From Pseudomonas aegrilactucae (GTDB taxonomy: Bacteria > Pseudomonadota > Gammaproteobacteria > Pseudomonadales > Pseudomonadaceae), in contig NZ_JAHTBI010000053.1 in NCBI RefSeq assembly GCF_019168305.1, positions 1 to 64,000 on the forward strand: a DNA stretch of 64,000 bases. Reading direction: 5' to 3'. The notes beneath the pieces were generated by a model that saw only the letters and a program-made list of their open reading frames with translations, was not told where the DNA came from and did no database searches. Position numbers and translations under genes: made by a program. Shown in pieces: positions 1-7,971 of this stretch; position 1 is the first letter of the stretch, and the number at the start of each line of letters is the position of its first letter.

Positions 1-1
1 T

Positions 2-646
2 TTATGGATCGCACTCGGTCTTTCGTACATGGGGGCGCGCTATTACAATCCGGTGTTAGGACGGTTCATGGGAGTTGATCCAGTCGACTTTCAGATAGAG
101 AACCTCCACAGTTTTAATCGTTACACCTACGCTAACAATAATCCCTATAAGTATGTTGATCCAGACGGACGTTATGCACACCTGCTTGTTGCAATGGTTT
201 ATGCTCTGACAGCCCTTAGCGCAACATTGACGATTCAAACTGCTTTGAACGGTTTTAGCCAACACGGTCAAGGGGACGTCAGCATCGGCCCTCTTTCCTT
301 CCCTGGCTCAGATATTGATAGGTCGTCTCAATGGCAAAAAGCTAGCGAAAGCTCAAGTGGACATAGCCCTCCGAAAGATTCGACTAAATCACCTGAAAAA
401 AATAATGATAAAGCACAAAGGCCCTCCAAGACGCCCAATACAGGTGAGCCTGGCTCGAAATTTGTAAACCCGGGAAGCGGCCAAGAGCGGTGGTATGGCT
501 CGGACGGCCTTCCCACCAAAGATGTGGACTGGGACCATGACCACGGACAAGGAATCCCCCACGTTCACGAATGGGGACGTGACAGTAATGGCGGACCCGT
601 TCGAGGCACGAGTGCTCGCCCATACGACCCATCAACTGATTACTGA
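2..646 (+). CDS. RHS repeat-associated core domain protein, C-terminal part (5' end outside window)
   Basis: This is the 3' end of a large RHS/YD-repeat polymorphic toxin. The reading frame is open from base 2, so the true start lies upstream and the ATG at 29 is internal. The RHS core ends with the family signature GARYYNPVLGRF followed by GVDPVD, then an NRYTYANNNP stretch and a DPDG motif. After it comes a hydrophobic segment (about 25 residues), a Ser/Lys/Pro-rich linker and a C-terminal tip of about 60 residues rich in His, Asp and Trp (WDHDHGQGIPHVHEWG). In this family the shell encapsulates the tip, which is the toxin. I do not recognise the tip's activity; its His/Asp content would suit a metal-dependent enzyme, but that is a guess. 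The lower GC of the tip fits a swapped module. Confidence 0.85.
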   Translation, partial: LWIALGLSYMGARYYNPVLGRFMGVDPVDFQIENLHSFNRYTYANNNPYKYVDPDGRYAHLLVAMVYALTALSATLTIQTALNGFSQHGQGDVSIGPLSFPGSDIDRSSQWQKASESSSGHSPPKDSTKSPEKNNDKAQRPSKTPNTGEPGSKFVNPGSGQERWYGSDGLPTKDVDWDHDHGQGIPHVHEWGRDSNGGPVRGTSARPYDPSTDY

Positions 647-656
647 GAGCCATCAA

Positions 657-1070
657 ATGCCGTATGAAAATCTAAAAAAACTGCATGATGCAGAAATAAT
701 TTGCATAGACGCCGCGACTACCCCTGCACGCTTGAAAGTAGTAGTAAAAACAACTGAAAACATCACACTTGAATTATTATTCGAGCAATGTTCGCACTAT
801 AGAGTGACAGACTTCACGCCTCACAACATAATATCTCGCGCTATTATTTTTGATGGAAACTCGGTATCAGAACAAGCCATTAGAGAGACCATGAAATGGC
901 TGACAAGCCTTTCCGACGCCGCCTCATTTCTCACCAACAGCAAATTGGACGAACTCACAGCATCTCTACTGAACGGAAATATTAAGCTTATCTATTTAGA
1001 GCCAAGCCAAGGCGCCGAACTTGCAATTTTATGCAAAGACTTTCAGATAAGTCATCTGAGTAGCACCTGA
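657..1070 (+). CDS. Probable immunity protein for the RHS tip
   Basis: A 137-residue soluble protein with no signal peptide or membrane segment. It begins 10 bases after the RHS stop codon, in the position where immunity genes of polymorphic toxins are found. The frame stays open upstream to 495, but the ATG at 657 avoids a long overlap with the toxin tip. The sequence is AT-rich compared with the neighbouring type II secretion genes, as is usual for recently exchanged toxin-immunity modules. I do not recognise the fold, and the immunity role rests only on position, size and composition. Confidence 0.6.
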   Translation: MPYENLKKLHDAEIICIDAATTPARLKVVVKTTENITLELLFEQCSHYRVTDFTPHNIISRAIIFDGNSVSEQAIRETMKWLTSLSDAASFLTNSKLDELTASLLNGNIKLIYLEPSQGAELAILCKDFQISHLSST

Positions 1071-1079
1071 TATTTTGGC

Positions 1080-1295
1080 ATTACGAACAACGCCTGCCCG
1101 GTCCCTCCCAATAACAATAGACGGGCAGTATACAGCGCAGCGTCGGTTGCCAATACTTGGGGTCGGTTGAAGCGTTACGTCGAGACTGGCCATTTACCGA
1201 TCGACAAACAACTTGGCGGAGCTCTTAACACGGCCCTGCCAAACCACCCTGGTGATCTATGCTCGTACGACCGATTACAGGCGCTGATGTTGTAA
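1080..1295 (+). pseudogene. Possible remnant of an IS66-type transposase
   Basis: Read in the frame starting at 1080, this stretch gives an open translation of 71 codons ending in TAA, with no start codon. It contains WGRLKRYVETGHLPID, which resembles the region near the C-terminus of IS66 family transposases (consensus about YLEDGRLPIDNN), followed by a short tail. The catalytic core and terminal inverted repeats are not visible. It is probably insertion sequence debris beside the RHS locus, where such fragments are common. The assignment rests on one short motif. Confidence 0.4.
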
Positions 1296-1552
1296 GCCTG
1301 CTAGAAAAATATGCGCCCGACGAAAGATTCATCATTACATTCCTTGATGTCCTTTCATCGACAGAAAACGATGACCTCGAAAGAATATGGAAAACAGTTT
1401 CAGCAAAACTTCGACAACCCTTCTCCAATCAGGAAATATGCGAGGTGCTGCGCACCATTGATCAAGTCATTGACTTGCGCGTAGCACTGGCCATGGACGA
1501 AAACATATTCCTGGACATAGAGGATGGGGACGTGATCGAAAACGCACTGTGA
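1259..1552 (+). CDS. Small hypothetical protein, possibly an orphan immunity gene or fragment
   Basis: A 97-codon open frame encoding an acidic protein with predicted helices and no membrane segment or signal peptide. Its first 37 bases overlap the 3' end of the transposase remnant in another frame, so the real start is uncertain and the gene may be truncated. A weak GGTGAT sequence lies just before the ATG. Orphan immunity genes often trail RHS loci, and this would fit by position and composition, but I recognise no family. Confidence 0.4.
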   Translation: MLVRPITGADVVSLLEKYAPDERFIITFLDVLSSTENDDLERIWKTVSAKLRQPFSNQEICEVLRTIDQVIDLRVALAMDENIFLDIEDGDVIENAL

Positions 1553-1713
1553 TCATCCGCCCACGCCAAAGGATCAGTGATTTTCCAGATCAACTCATTG
1601 AGCCCGCTGCGATTCGATACGCCGCAGTGGGCAATTCAAATCATCGATTGGCGTCCTCGGCGACGATCACTACTCCCCCGGCAGCGCGTGCGTTAATCCC
1701 TGAACTGCCCCCC

Positions 1714-3957
1714 TCAACTCCCCTCCCCCATCGGCTGCATCAACTGCAACTGCTGGCGATACTCATCGGTGATCTGCCGCGCACTGCTGCCGTCGGACAC
1801 CACCTTGGGCGTGATCAGCACGATCAGTTCGGTACGGTCCTTGTTGCGCTGACGATCACTGAACAACCAGCCCAGCCCCGGCACCCGGCCCAGGTACGGC
1901 ACGCTGTTGTTGCTGCTGGCCTCGTTCTGTTTGATCAAGCCGCCCAGCAGCACCGTCTGCCCGCTCTGCACCGCTACCTGAGTCGACACCGCACGGGTGG
2001 AGATGCTCGGGTTGCCGTTGCTGTCGACGATCTTGCTGGCGTCGCTGACCTGCTGCTGGATGTCCATGTACACCAGGCCACCCGGGTTGATGCGCGGCAC
2101 CACGTCCAGGATCACGCCGGTCTGCACGTACTGCACGCTGCTGGTGTTGACGGTGGTGTTGTCCAGGTTGATGGTGGTCTGGTTGATCGGAATGTTGTCA
2201 CCCACCTGGATCTGCGCGTTCTGGTTGTTCATCACCACCAGCGACGGCGCCGACAGCACCCGCGTGTTGCCGCTGCTTTCCAGCGCATGCAGGGCCACCT
2301 GCAAGTTGTTGCTGACGAAGGAGTAGAACAGCGTGTCGGTGGCCTTCAACGCGGCACCGCCCGCCCCCAGCGCACCCTGGCTGCCCGACACATTCTGGAT
2401 GCCCGGCGTGGTCGAGTTGCCAGCCAGGCGCCCCAGGTACCATTGCACGCCCAGGTTCATGCCATCGGTCAGGCTGACTTCCAGGATGCGCGTCTCGATC
2501 TGCACCTGCAGCGGCGGGTTGTCCAGGCGCCGGATCGCCGCCTGGATCTCCTGCCACTGGGTCGGTCGGCAACGCACCAGCAACTGGTTGCTGCTCTGCT
2601 GCGCAGTGATGCGCACCTGGTTTTCGGACGCTGTACTACCCGGCGTGGCCGGCCCACCCGGAGGGGCACCCGCATCGTCGAACAGCGCCTCGTCCTCGGT
2701 TTCGCTGACGCGTGGCTCCATGGCCGTTTCCTGCGCCCCGCCGGTCGACAGGCCGCTGCCCAGGCTGCCCATGCCGCCCTGTGTGCTGCCCGCGCTGCCC
2801 GCCCCTTTGCCGCCCGACGACAGCGTCAGGGTACGCAACCCCGGCGCCACCTGCCCGCGCCCGGACTGGCCGACGGGCTCGTTGGCGTAGATCTGGCGCA
2901 GGTAGCGCGCCAGGTCGCTGGCCTTCATGTTGCGCACGTCGTACACGTACATCTGCGGCTCGTAGCCACCGCCCTGGTCGATGGTGTCGATCCAGCGCCC
3001 GACCTCGTTGAGGTATTCGGGCTGCGAGGAAATCGCCACGATGGCGTTGGTCCGCTCGATCGGCAGGAAGCGCACCATGCCCGCCAGCGGCGTGTTGCTG
3101 CGCGGCCCGAACAGTTGGTTGAGCTCGGGCATCAGCTCGGCGACGTTGGCGCGCTCCAGGCCGTAAACACCGATCGACATGCCCTTGAGCCAGTTGAGGT
3201 CGAAGGTGTCGATGGTGTCCTGGTAATTGCTCAGCTCATCGGGGGTACCGGCCATGACCAGCGCGTTGCGGGCCGGGTCCACCAGCAGGAAGGCATTCTC
3301 GCGGGCGAACGGCGTGAGCAGTTTGCGCATCTCCACCGCCGAGATGTAGTCGAGGGTGAACAGCCGCGCACTCAGGCCGCCGCCCGGCGCCGGGATGCGC
3401 CGCTGCGGGGTCAACTGCCCGGCCACGGCCTGGCCGGCCGGCACCACCAGGTAGCGCTCGCCCTGGCGTACCAGCGCGTTGCCGGTCCACGACAGCAACG
3501 TCTCCAGAATCGACAGCGCCTGGCCCTTGTCCACCGGCTTGGCGGTGGAGAACGACACCTCGCCGCTCACGCCCTGGGCAATGCTGAAGTCTTCCTGCAG
3601 CAGGTCGCCGAGGATGGTGTTGATCACCGCAGCAATCGGCTGGTTGGAAAAGTTGAAGGTCACCTTGTTCTGCGGGTCTTCGACTTTTTTGGCCGGGCGC
3701 GCCGCGGCCGTGCCGACGAACTGCTGGCTGCCGCGCACTATCTGTTGGCGCGGCGGCTGGGGCGACACCAGGGCACCAGGCTGTGGAGCTGCCAGAGGCC
3801 CGCCAGGCACCGGCAAGGGCGCGTCGGCACCGGTGCCGGCCAGCCCTTCGCGAATCAGGCCATCGTCTTGCGAGGTGGATTGAACAGGGTTGACGCAGCC
3901 TTGCAGCAGCAGGGTCGCGAGGCACGAAAGCGCAAAACGATTGAGCACGAATTTCAA
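1714..3957 (-). CDS. gspD: Type II secretion outer membrane secretin GspD, with lipoprotein signal
   Basis: A 747-residue secretin that forms the outer membrane channel of the type II machine. The N-terminus is a lipoprotein signal with lipobox LLQGC, so Cys21 should be acylated; residue +2 is Val, which favours the outer membrane. The periplasmic N0 and ring-building domains follow, interrupted by Gly/Ser/Pro-rich linkers (roughly residues 345-420). The C-terminal secretin domain contains VPYLGRVPGLGWLF and ELIVLITPKVV. A lipidated secretin resembles HxcQ of P. aeruginosa, which inserts without a separate pilotin, and no pilotin gene is visible here. It is the last gene of the operon, 30 bases after gspC. 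Confidence 0.95.
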   Translation of the reverse strand: MKFVLNRFALSCLATLLLQGCVNPVQSTSQDDGLIREGLAGTGADAPLPVPGGPLAAPQPGALVSPQPPRQQIVRGSQQFVGTAAARPAKKVEDPQNKVTFNFSNQPIAAVINTILGDLLQEDFSIAQGVSGEVSFSTAKPVDKGQALSILETLLSWTGNALVRQGERYLVVPAGQAVAGQLTPQRRIPAPGGGLSARLFTLDYISAVEMRKLLTPFARENAFLLVDPARNALVMAGTPDELSNYQDTIDTFDLNWLKGMSIGVYGLERANVAELMPELNQLFGPRSNTPLAGMVRFLPIERTNAIVAISSQPEYLNEVGRWIDTIDQGGGYEPQMYVYDVRNMKASDLARYLRQIYANEPVGQSGRGQVAPGLRTLTLSSGGKGAGSAGSTQGGMGSLGSGLSTGGAQETAMEPRVSETEDEALFDDAGAPPGGPATPGSTASENQVRITAQQSSNQLLVRCRPTQWQEIQAAIRRLDNPPLQVQIETRILEVSLTDGMNLGVQWYLGRLAGNSTTPGIQNVSGSQGALGAGGAALKATDTLFYSFVSNNLQVALHALESSGNTRVLSAPSLVVMNNQNAQIQVGDNIPINQTTINLDNTTVNTSSVQYVQTGVILDVVPRINPGGLVYMDIQQQVSDASKIVDSNGNPSISTRAVSTQVAVQSGQTVLLGGLIKQNEASSNNSVPYLGRVPGLGWLFSDRQRNKDRTELIVLITPKVVSDGSSARQITDEYRQQLQLMQPMGEGS

Positions 3958-3987
3958 TCCTTGATAACGATCAACAATCAGTAGGGT

Positions 3988-4503
3988 TCAGGGGAATGTC
4001 ATCGGCAGCCTGGGCGTGGAAAGCTCCAGGGTCTGCCGGGTGGGCCCATTGACCAGTTCGATATGCCGCTCGCCGATGCGCTCGAGCAGCCAACCATTGG
4101 GCAGCATCTGCCCCTCCTTGAGCGACAGCGCCTCACCGGTATTGTCCTTGAGCAAGGCCACACGGACCTGTTGCGCGGCCACGATGCCGGTCAGCACCAG
4201 GCTGTCGAGCAGCGGCGCCGCGTCGAACGTGCCCGCCGCCGCATTGGCGGCATCGGGCTGACGGTTGGCCTGGAACAGCGGCGTCAACCAGACCTGCTGG
4301 TATTCCTGCAACTGGGGCGGTGCAACAGGCGTGACGGCTTCGGCAGGCGCTTGCGCCAACGGGGCCTGGGCGCGGGCCGGCATGTCAGGCCACTGCACGG
4401 CGGCACCGACGCCATTGAGCAGCAGCATCCAAACGCTCAACAGCACGGCCGTGGCGGCAGCCAGAGGCAACAGGGGTCGGTAGAGCTGGCGCAGTTCATT
4501 CAT
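3988..4503 (-). CDS. gspC: Type II secretion inner membrane protein GspC-like (HR domain, no PDZ)
   Basis: A 171-residue single-pass inner membrane protein that should link the inner membrane platform to the secretin. A hydrophobic segment lies at about residues 11-32, followed by a Pro/Ala-rich linker and then a domain of about 60 residues with the homology-region pattern of GspC (LVLTGIVAAQQVRVALLKD). It ends there and lacks the PDZ or coiled-coil extension seen in longer GspC proteins. The chosen ATG at 4503 overlaps the end of gspM by 8 bases; an in-frame ATG at 4521 is also possible. Its place next to gspD supports the assignment. It could be called XcpP/HxcP-like. Confidence 0.8.
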   Translation of the reverse strand: MNELRQLYRPLLPLAAATAVLLSVWMLLLNGVGAAVQWPDMPARAQAPLAQAPAEAVTPVAPPQLQEYQQVWLTPLFQANRQPDAANAAAGTFDAAPLLDSLVLTGIVAAQQVRVALLKDNTGEALSLKEGQMLPNGWLLERIGERHIELVNGPTRQTLELSTPRLPMTFP

Positions 4504-5095
4504 GGGCAGCGTCCTGGGCAACGCTCAGGTAGCCGCTGACCTGCACCTGCACGGCCAGCCGGCCGGCCTGTTCCGGTGCGGCGGCGGGCTGCTCGCTGCG
4601 ACGAATGTTCAAGGCGTCCACACGCAGGTAGGGCGGCTCGTTTTCAAAACGGTGCAGGGTCGCGGCCAGCGACTCGATACCGCACTCCAGGTCGACGTTC
4701 ACGCGGATCAGCATCAGTTGACCCTGCGCCTGGGCAGGCTGGGGCTCGCGGTTCAGCACGCTGCAGGCCAGCCCCGTGGCCGGCTGCAGCGACACGCGCT
4801 CGGCCACCAGTTGCATCAGTTGCGCCGAGCCTGCTTGCGGCTCGCTGCCGCCGAGCAGGCTGTCGCTGTGCAACGGTTGCTCGCGCACCGCGCCCAGGCG
4901 CGCCTGCATCACCTCGCGCTGCGCCTCCAGGGCGGCGAAACGCTGATAGGACGCCTGCAGCAGTTGCTCTTCTTCGGCCATCTGCTGCAACGGCGCCACC
5001 AGCCACCAGTGCACCAGCACCAGGTAGGCCAGCAGTACGCCGAGCAAGGCCAGGATGATTGCACAGGCACGCTGCGCGCCTCGGGTCAGTTGCAT
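4496..5095 (-). CDS. gspM: Type II secretion inner membrane platform protein GspM
   Basis: A 199-residue bitopic membrane protein with a transmembrane helix at about residues 12-32, then a coiled-coil segment (about 38-70, rich in Glu, Gln and Ala) and a C-terminal ferredoxin-like region. This is the PilO/GspM layout. It partners GspL in the inner membrane platform. The ATG at 5095 was chosen because it lies four bases after the gspL stop; upstream in-frame codons lie inside gspL. Sequence conservation in this family is low, so the call leans on topology and position between gspL and gspC. Confidence 0.8.
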   Translation of the reverse strand: MQLTRGAQRACAIILALLGVLLAYLVLVHWWLVAPLQQMAEEEQLLQASYQRFAALEAQREVMQARLGAVREQPLHSDSLLGGSEPQAGSAQLMQLVAERVSLQPATGLACSVLNREPQPAQAQGQLMLIRVNVDLECGIESLAATLHRFENEPPYLRVDALNIRRSEQPAAAPEQAGRLAVQVQVSGYLSVAQDAAHE

Positions 5096-5099
5096 GGCG

Positions 5100-6131
5100 T
5101 CAGGCTCCCGGTTGGCGGCGCTGGGCGACGAGGGTAAAACGCTCCAGCCCGGTGTCGCGCTCAGGCTGCAAGCCACCCTGGAAACTCGCCTGGGTAAGGC
5201 CGGCGCACTGCGCCAACTGGCCCGGCAAGCTGCTGGCCTGACGGCTAGCGCCGCTGAGCCTGACACTGGCGTCGGCGCGCAGTTCGAGCTGTTCCAGCCA
5301 GGTGTCGGCGGGCAGGCAGGTGGTCAGCAGGTTGAGCAGCGCCACGCTGGTCTGGCGCTCGCTGCCCTGGCCTTGCAAGGCCCGCTCGGTCTCGGCGCGC
5401 GCCAGTACCTGCTTGCGCATGGCATCGACCTGCAGCGCACGACCGCGCAATTGCGCCACCTCAGCTTCCATGGCGTGCAACGCCTGCTCGCGATTGCCCA
5501 GCCAGGTGCCCAGGCTCAACACCAGCAGCAACCCGATGGCGGCGCCAAAGCCGTACCTCAGGCGCTGCACACGCTGGGCCTGGCGGTCGCGCGGTGGCGC
5601 GGGCATCAGGTTCATCGCATACGGCTGGCCTGCCGCATCCAGGGCATCGACCCGCACCACCTGAATGCCCTCGGCCTGGGCCTGCTGCAGCACAAGGTCC
5701 AGGCGCGCACGCGGGATCACCAGCAACTGCACCTGCAGCCAGCCGGGCGTAGTTGCGGCCTGGGCACGCACATCGAAATACAGCTGATCGGCACTGAACG
5801 GGGTGTGTTTGTCCAGCTCATAGCCCACCACCGAACGGAGGTTGGCTGCGGCCTGGCGAGGCAGTTGCAAGGTGCACAACAGGGCCTCGCCCGGCGCCAG
5901 CAACAAGGTCACGCCGCGCCCGGGCGGGATGCCGTGAGGCTCAGCCAACGGCCACGACAGCGCCGCAGACGTGCGCTGCGTGGTTACCCGCTCGCGCAGG
6001 GTTGCTGGCACACAGGCCAGCAGTTCCTTGCCCCACCAGTGCATAAAACCCGGCAGGGGCGATGCGCCGTAGCGTTCGCGCAGTTGCCCCAGCAGCACGT
6101 CGAGTGCCGGCGGCATGCTTTTACCTTTCAT
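5100..6131 (-). CDS. gspL: Type II secretion inner membrane platform protein GspL
   Basis: A 343-residue protein with an N-terminal cytoplasmic actin-like half, which in the family binds the GspE ATPase, a transmembrane helix near residue 200 (GAAIGLLLVLSLGTW) and a periplasmic PilN-like half with coiled coil. The ATG at 6131 overlaps the gspJ stop in an ATGA arrangement, which implies translational coupling and decides the start over the longer open frame. A second Met six codons in (MPPALD) is an alternative. It stands directly before gspM, its usual partner. Confidence 0.85.
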   Translation of the reverse strand: MKGKSMPPALDVLLGQLRERYGASPLPGFMHWWGKELLACVPATLRERVTTQRTSAALSWPLAEPHGIPPGRGVTLLLAPGEALLCTLQLPRQAAANLRSVVGYELDKHTPFSADQLYFDVRAQAATTPGWLQVQLLVIPRARLDLVLQQAQAEGIQVVRVDALDAAGQPYAMNLMPAPPRDRQAQRVQRLRYGFGAAIGLLLVLSLGTWLGNREQALHAMEAEVAQLRGRALQVDAMRKQVLARAETERALQGQGSERQTSVALLNLLTTCLPADTWLEQLELRADASVRLSGASRQASSLPGQLAQCAGLTQASFQGGLQPERDTGLERFTLVAQRRQPGA

Positions 6132-6739
6132 TGCGCAAGCGCTCCCACCTGTTGGCCCGTACGAATCGCAACACTGATCAATGGCCAGCGCACCGGCCCA
6201 TCCGCCTCGGCCTGGATACGCACCCGCTGCGGCAAGCGCTCCGGCCATGGCCACTGGTCCAGCCAGCCGGTCATGCGGCGCTCTTCATCCAGGCCGCGGT
6301 AGCTGAAGTGCAGCTGCTGCAACCGGGTCATCAAGACCTGTTCGCTGCCCCAGGGCCGCTCGCCATCGAGCTCGAAAAACTTCACTTTCAGTTGCCATGC
6401 ACCGTCGCTGCCCTGCACCGACGCCAGCTCATGCAGCTTCAGGCCGCCGCCGATCCCCAATGGCACCGGGGCAAAAAAACGCAGGCGCTGGGCATCGCCT
6501 TCGAACAGGCGCTCCCAGCCGCCCGCGTCGGTCAGCGCAAGCGGGCGCACGTCCTGCAGCGCCTGACGCACGAAGCGTTGCGAAGCCCGCACTTCGTCGA
6601 GACGCTCGGCGTACTGCGCGCTGCTCTGCAGCGAGCGGTTACCGGTGGAAAAACTGCTCGCCACCAGCACCAGCAACAGGCCCAGCAGGCTGATCGCGAC
6701 GATCACTTCGAGCAAGGTAAACCCCTGCATGCGCCTCAT
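6128..6739 (-). CDS. gspJ: Type II secretion minor pseudopilin GspJ
   Basis: A 203-residue minor pseudopilin of the tip complex. It begins with a very short basic leader and the prepilin peptidase site before FTLLEVIVAISLLG, with Glu at position +5 of the mature protein, followed by the hydrophobic helix. The length and the C-terminal globular domain match GspJ, the largest of the E5-type minor pseudopilins. Its ATG overlaps the stop of gspI, and its stop overlaps the start of gspL. The prepilin peptidase that should process it (PilD/GspO) is not in this window. Confidence 0.9.
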   Translation of the reverse strand: MRRMQGFTLLEVIVAISLLGLLLVLVASSFSTGNRSLQSSAQYAERLDEVRASQRFVRQALQDVRPLALTDAGGWERLFEGDAQRLRFFAPVPLGIGGGLKLHELASVQGSDGAWQLKVKFFELDGERPWGSEQVLMTRLQQLHFSYRGLDEERRMTGWLDQWPWPERLPQRVRIQAEADGPVRWPLISVAIRTGQQVGALAQ

Positions 6740-7104
6740 GGCTGCAGCCTCTGTTCAAGGCCACGCACCTGCAGCGTGGTGAAGGTTTCTTCGCGGCCGG
6801 CATGGCTCAGTGTCAGACGCAGGTGCAAAAGACGCACGGGCGAGGCGGCGCCCTGTTCAGTGCACTCCAGGCGCCAGTCGATGCCGTCCTGCTCACCGCG
6901 GGTGATGCCGACCTGCAACGGCCCGGCGCTGCTGTCCTGCATCAGCGAACGGGCCAGCAGGCCCATACGCGTCTTCATCTCGTTGCGAGCGAACGACTGC
7001 ATCGACTGACCCATGCTGTTCAGCACGATGCCCAGCCCCACGGCCAACAACGCCGTGGCCGCGACCATCTCGATCAGGGTAAAGCCACCCTGCCCGCGTT
7101 TCAT
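6736..7104 (-). CDS. gspI: Type II secretion minor pseudopilin GspI
   Basis: A 122-residue minor pseudopilin. The leader MKRGQG is followed by the cleavage site and methylated-Phe motif GFTLIEMVAATALLAVG, with Glu+5. The size is typical of GspI, which nucleates the tip complex with GspJ and GspK. Its start overlaps the gspH stop by four bases, and its stop overlaps the gspJ start, so the minor pseudopilin genes are tightly coupled. Confidence 0.9.
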   Translation of the reverse strand: MKRGQGGFTLIEMVAATALLAVGLGIVLNSMGQSMQSFARNEMKTRMGLLARSLMQDSSAGPLQVGITRGEQDGIDWRLECTEQGAASPVRLLHLRLTLSHAGREETFTTLQVRGLEQRLQP

Positions 7105-7538
7105 CGCGCACCCTGCGCAAGGCTGACGCTGCCGGTGAGCCAGCCCACGTCGATGCGCGTCTGGCGCGCCGCGCTGCTCAGTTGCAGGTTGCCACCGCTG
7201 CTGCTGCCATCGGGATAGAACGCAAAGGCCACACCTTCACCGGCCACCCCCGCCGCCGTTTCCACGCGCAGTTCGGTACCCTGTTCAAGGCAGCGTGGTG
7301 GGCGTTGTTCGAGGTGGTAGCAGCGGGTACGCAGGTCCACCTGCAAGGCCACCGGCCGGCCCTCGAATACCGCCAGGCTGCGCGCCTGGCGCAGGCTCTG
7401 GATCAGTTCGGCGGTGGCCTGGCGCTCACGCGCGCCGGCCAGCCCCCGGCTGACCCCGGAGGCCAGCAGGGTGAAGGCAATGCTGATCACCACCAGCACC
7501 GCGAGCATCTCCAGCAGGGTGAAACCGGCCTGGCGCAA
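7101..7538 (-). CDS. gspH: Type II secretion minor pseudopilin GspH
   Basis: A 145-residue pseudopilin with leader MRQA, cleavage before FTLLEMLAVLVVISIAF, Glu+5 and a beta-rich C-terminal domain, as in GspH, which connects the tip complex to the GspG shaft. It starts two bases after the gspG stop codon. Two Cys residues near the middle (RCYHLEQRPPRC) could form a disulfide in the periplasm. Confidence 0.88.
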   Translation of the reverse strand: MRQAGFTLLEMLAVLVVISIAFTLLASGVSRGLAGARERQATAELIQSLRQARSLAVFEGRPVALQVDLRTRCYHLEQRPPRCLEQGTELRVETAAGVAGEGVAFAFYPDGSSSGGNLQLSSAARQTRIDVGWLTGSVSLAQGAR

Positions 7539-7540
7539 GG

Positions 7541-7960
7541 CTATTCCCAGTTGCCCAGGTCGGTATCGGTACCGCTGCCGCCGACGCGGCCGTCACGCCC
7601 CAGGAACACCAGGTCGAAACTGCCGTGCTCGCCGGGGCTCTGGTAACCGAAGGCATGCCCGAACGGGTCGAGCAGGTCGCTGTTCTTGGCATACGGGCCT
7701 TGCCAGCCGCGTGCGGCGGCAGGCGCGGTCACCAGGTCTTCGAGGCGTGCCGGTGCAGCGCCGACGTCCATGGCGTAGTTTTCGACCTTCATGCTCAGGC
7801 TGGCCAGTTGCGCCTTGCCCGCACCGTACTTGCCCTTGTCGACGTTGCCGCCCACCTGACGTACCACGATGGTTGCCACGATGCCCAACAGCACCACCAC
7901 GGCAAGCATTTCCAACAGGGTAAAACCTTGGTTACGACGACGGCTATGGCGCATGTTCAC
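7541..7960 (-). CDS. gspG: Type II secretion major pseudopilin GspG
   Basis: A 139-residue major pseudopilin that builds the piston-like pseudopilus. The basic leader (about 12 residues) ends with Gly before FTLLEMLAVVVLLGIVATIV, the strongest prepilin motif of the five pseudopilins here. The C-terminal part has the PFGHAFGYQSPGEHG and DLGNW patterns typical of the GspG beta-sheet and calcium-site region. An ATG two codons downstream (MRHSRR) is an alternative start. It lies between gspF and gspH. Confidence 0.95.
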   Translation of the reverse strand: MNMRHSRRRNQGFTLLEMLAVVVLLGIVATIVVRQVGGNVDKGKYGAGKAQLASLSMKVENYAMDVGAAPARLEDLVTAPAAARGWQGPYAKNSDLLDPFGHAFGYQSPGEHGSFDLVFLGRDGRVGGSGTDTDLGNWE

Positions 7961-7971
7961 CTTCTCTTCCT

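Noticed and set aside
495..656. Upstream extension of the immunity gene frame to 495
   Set aside because: It would overlap the RHS toxin tip by over 150 bases; the ATG at 657 gives a normal toxin-immunity spacing.
1549..3984. 811-codon open frame on the plus strand opposite gspD
   Set aside because: It is the antisense shadow of the secretin gene in high-GC DNA; the sequence is low in complexity (Arg, His, Val) and matches no family, while gspD on the other strand is certain.
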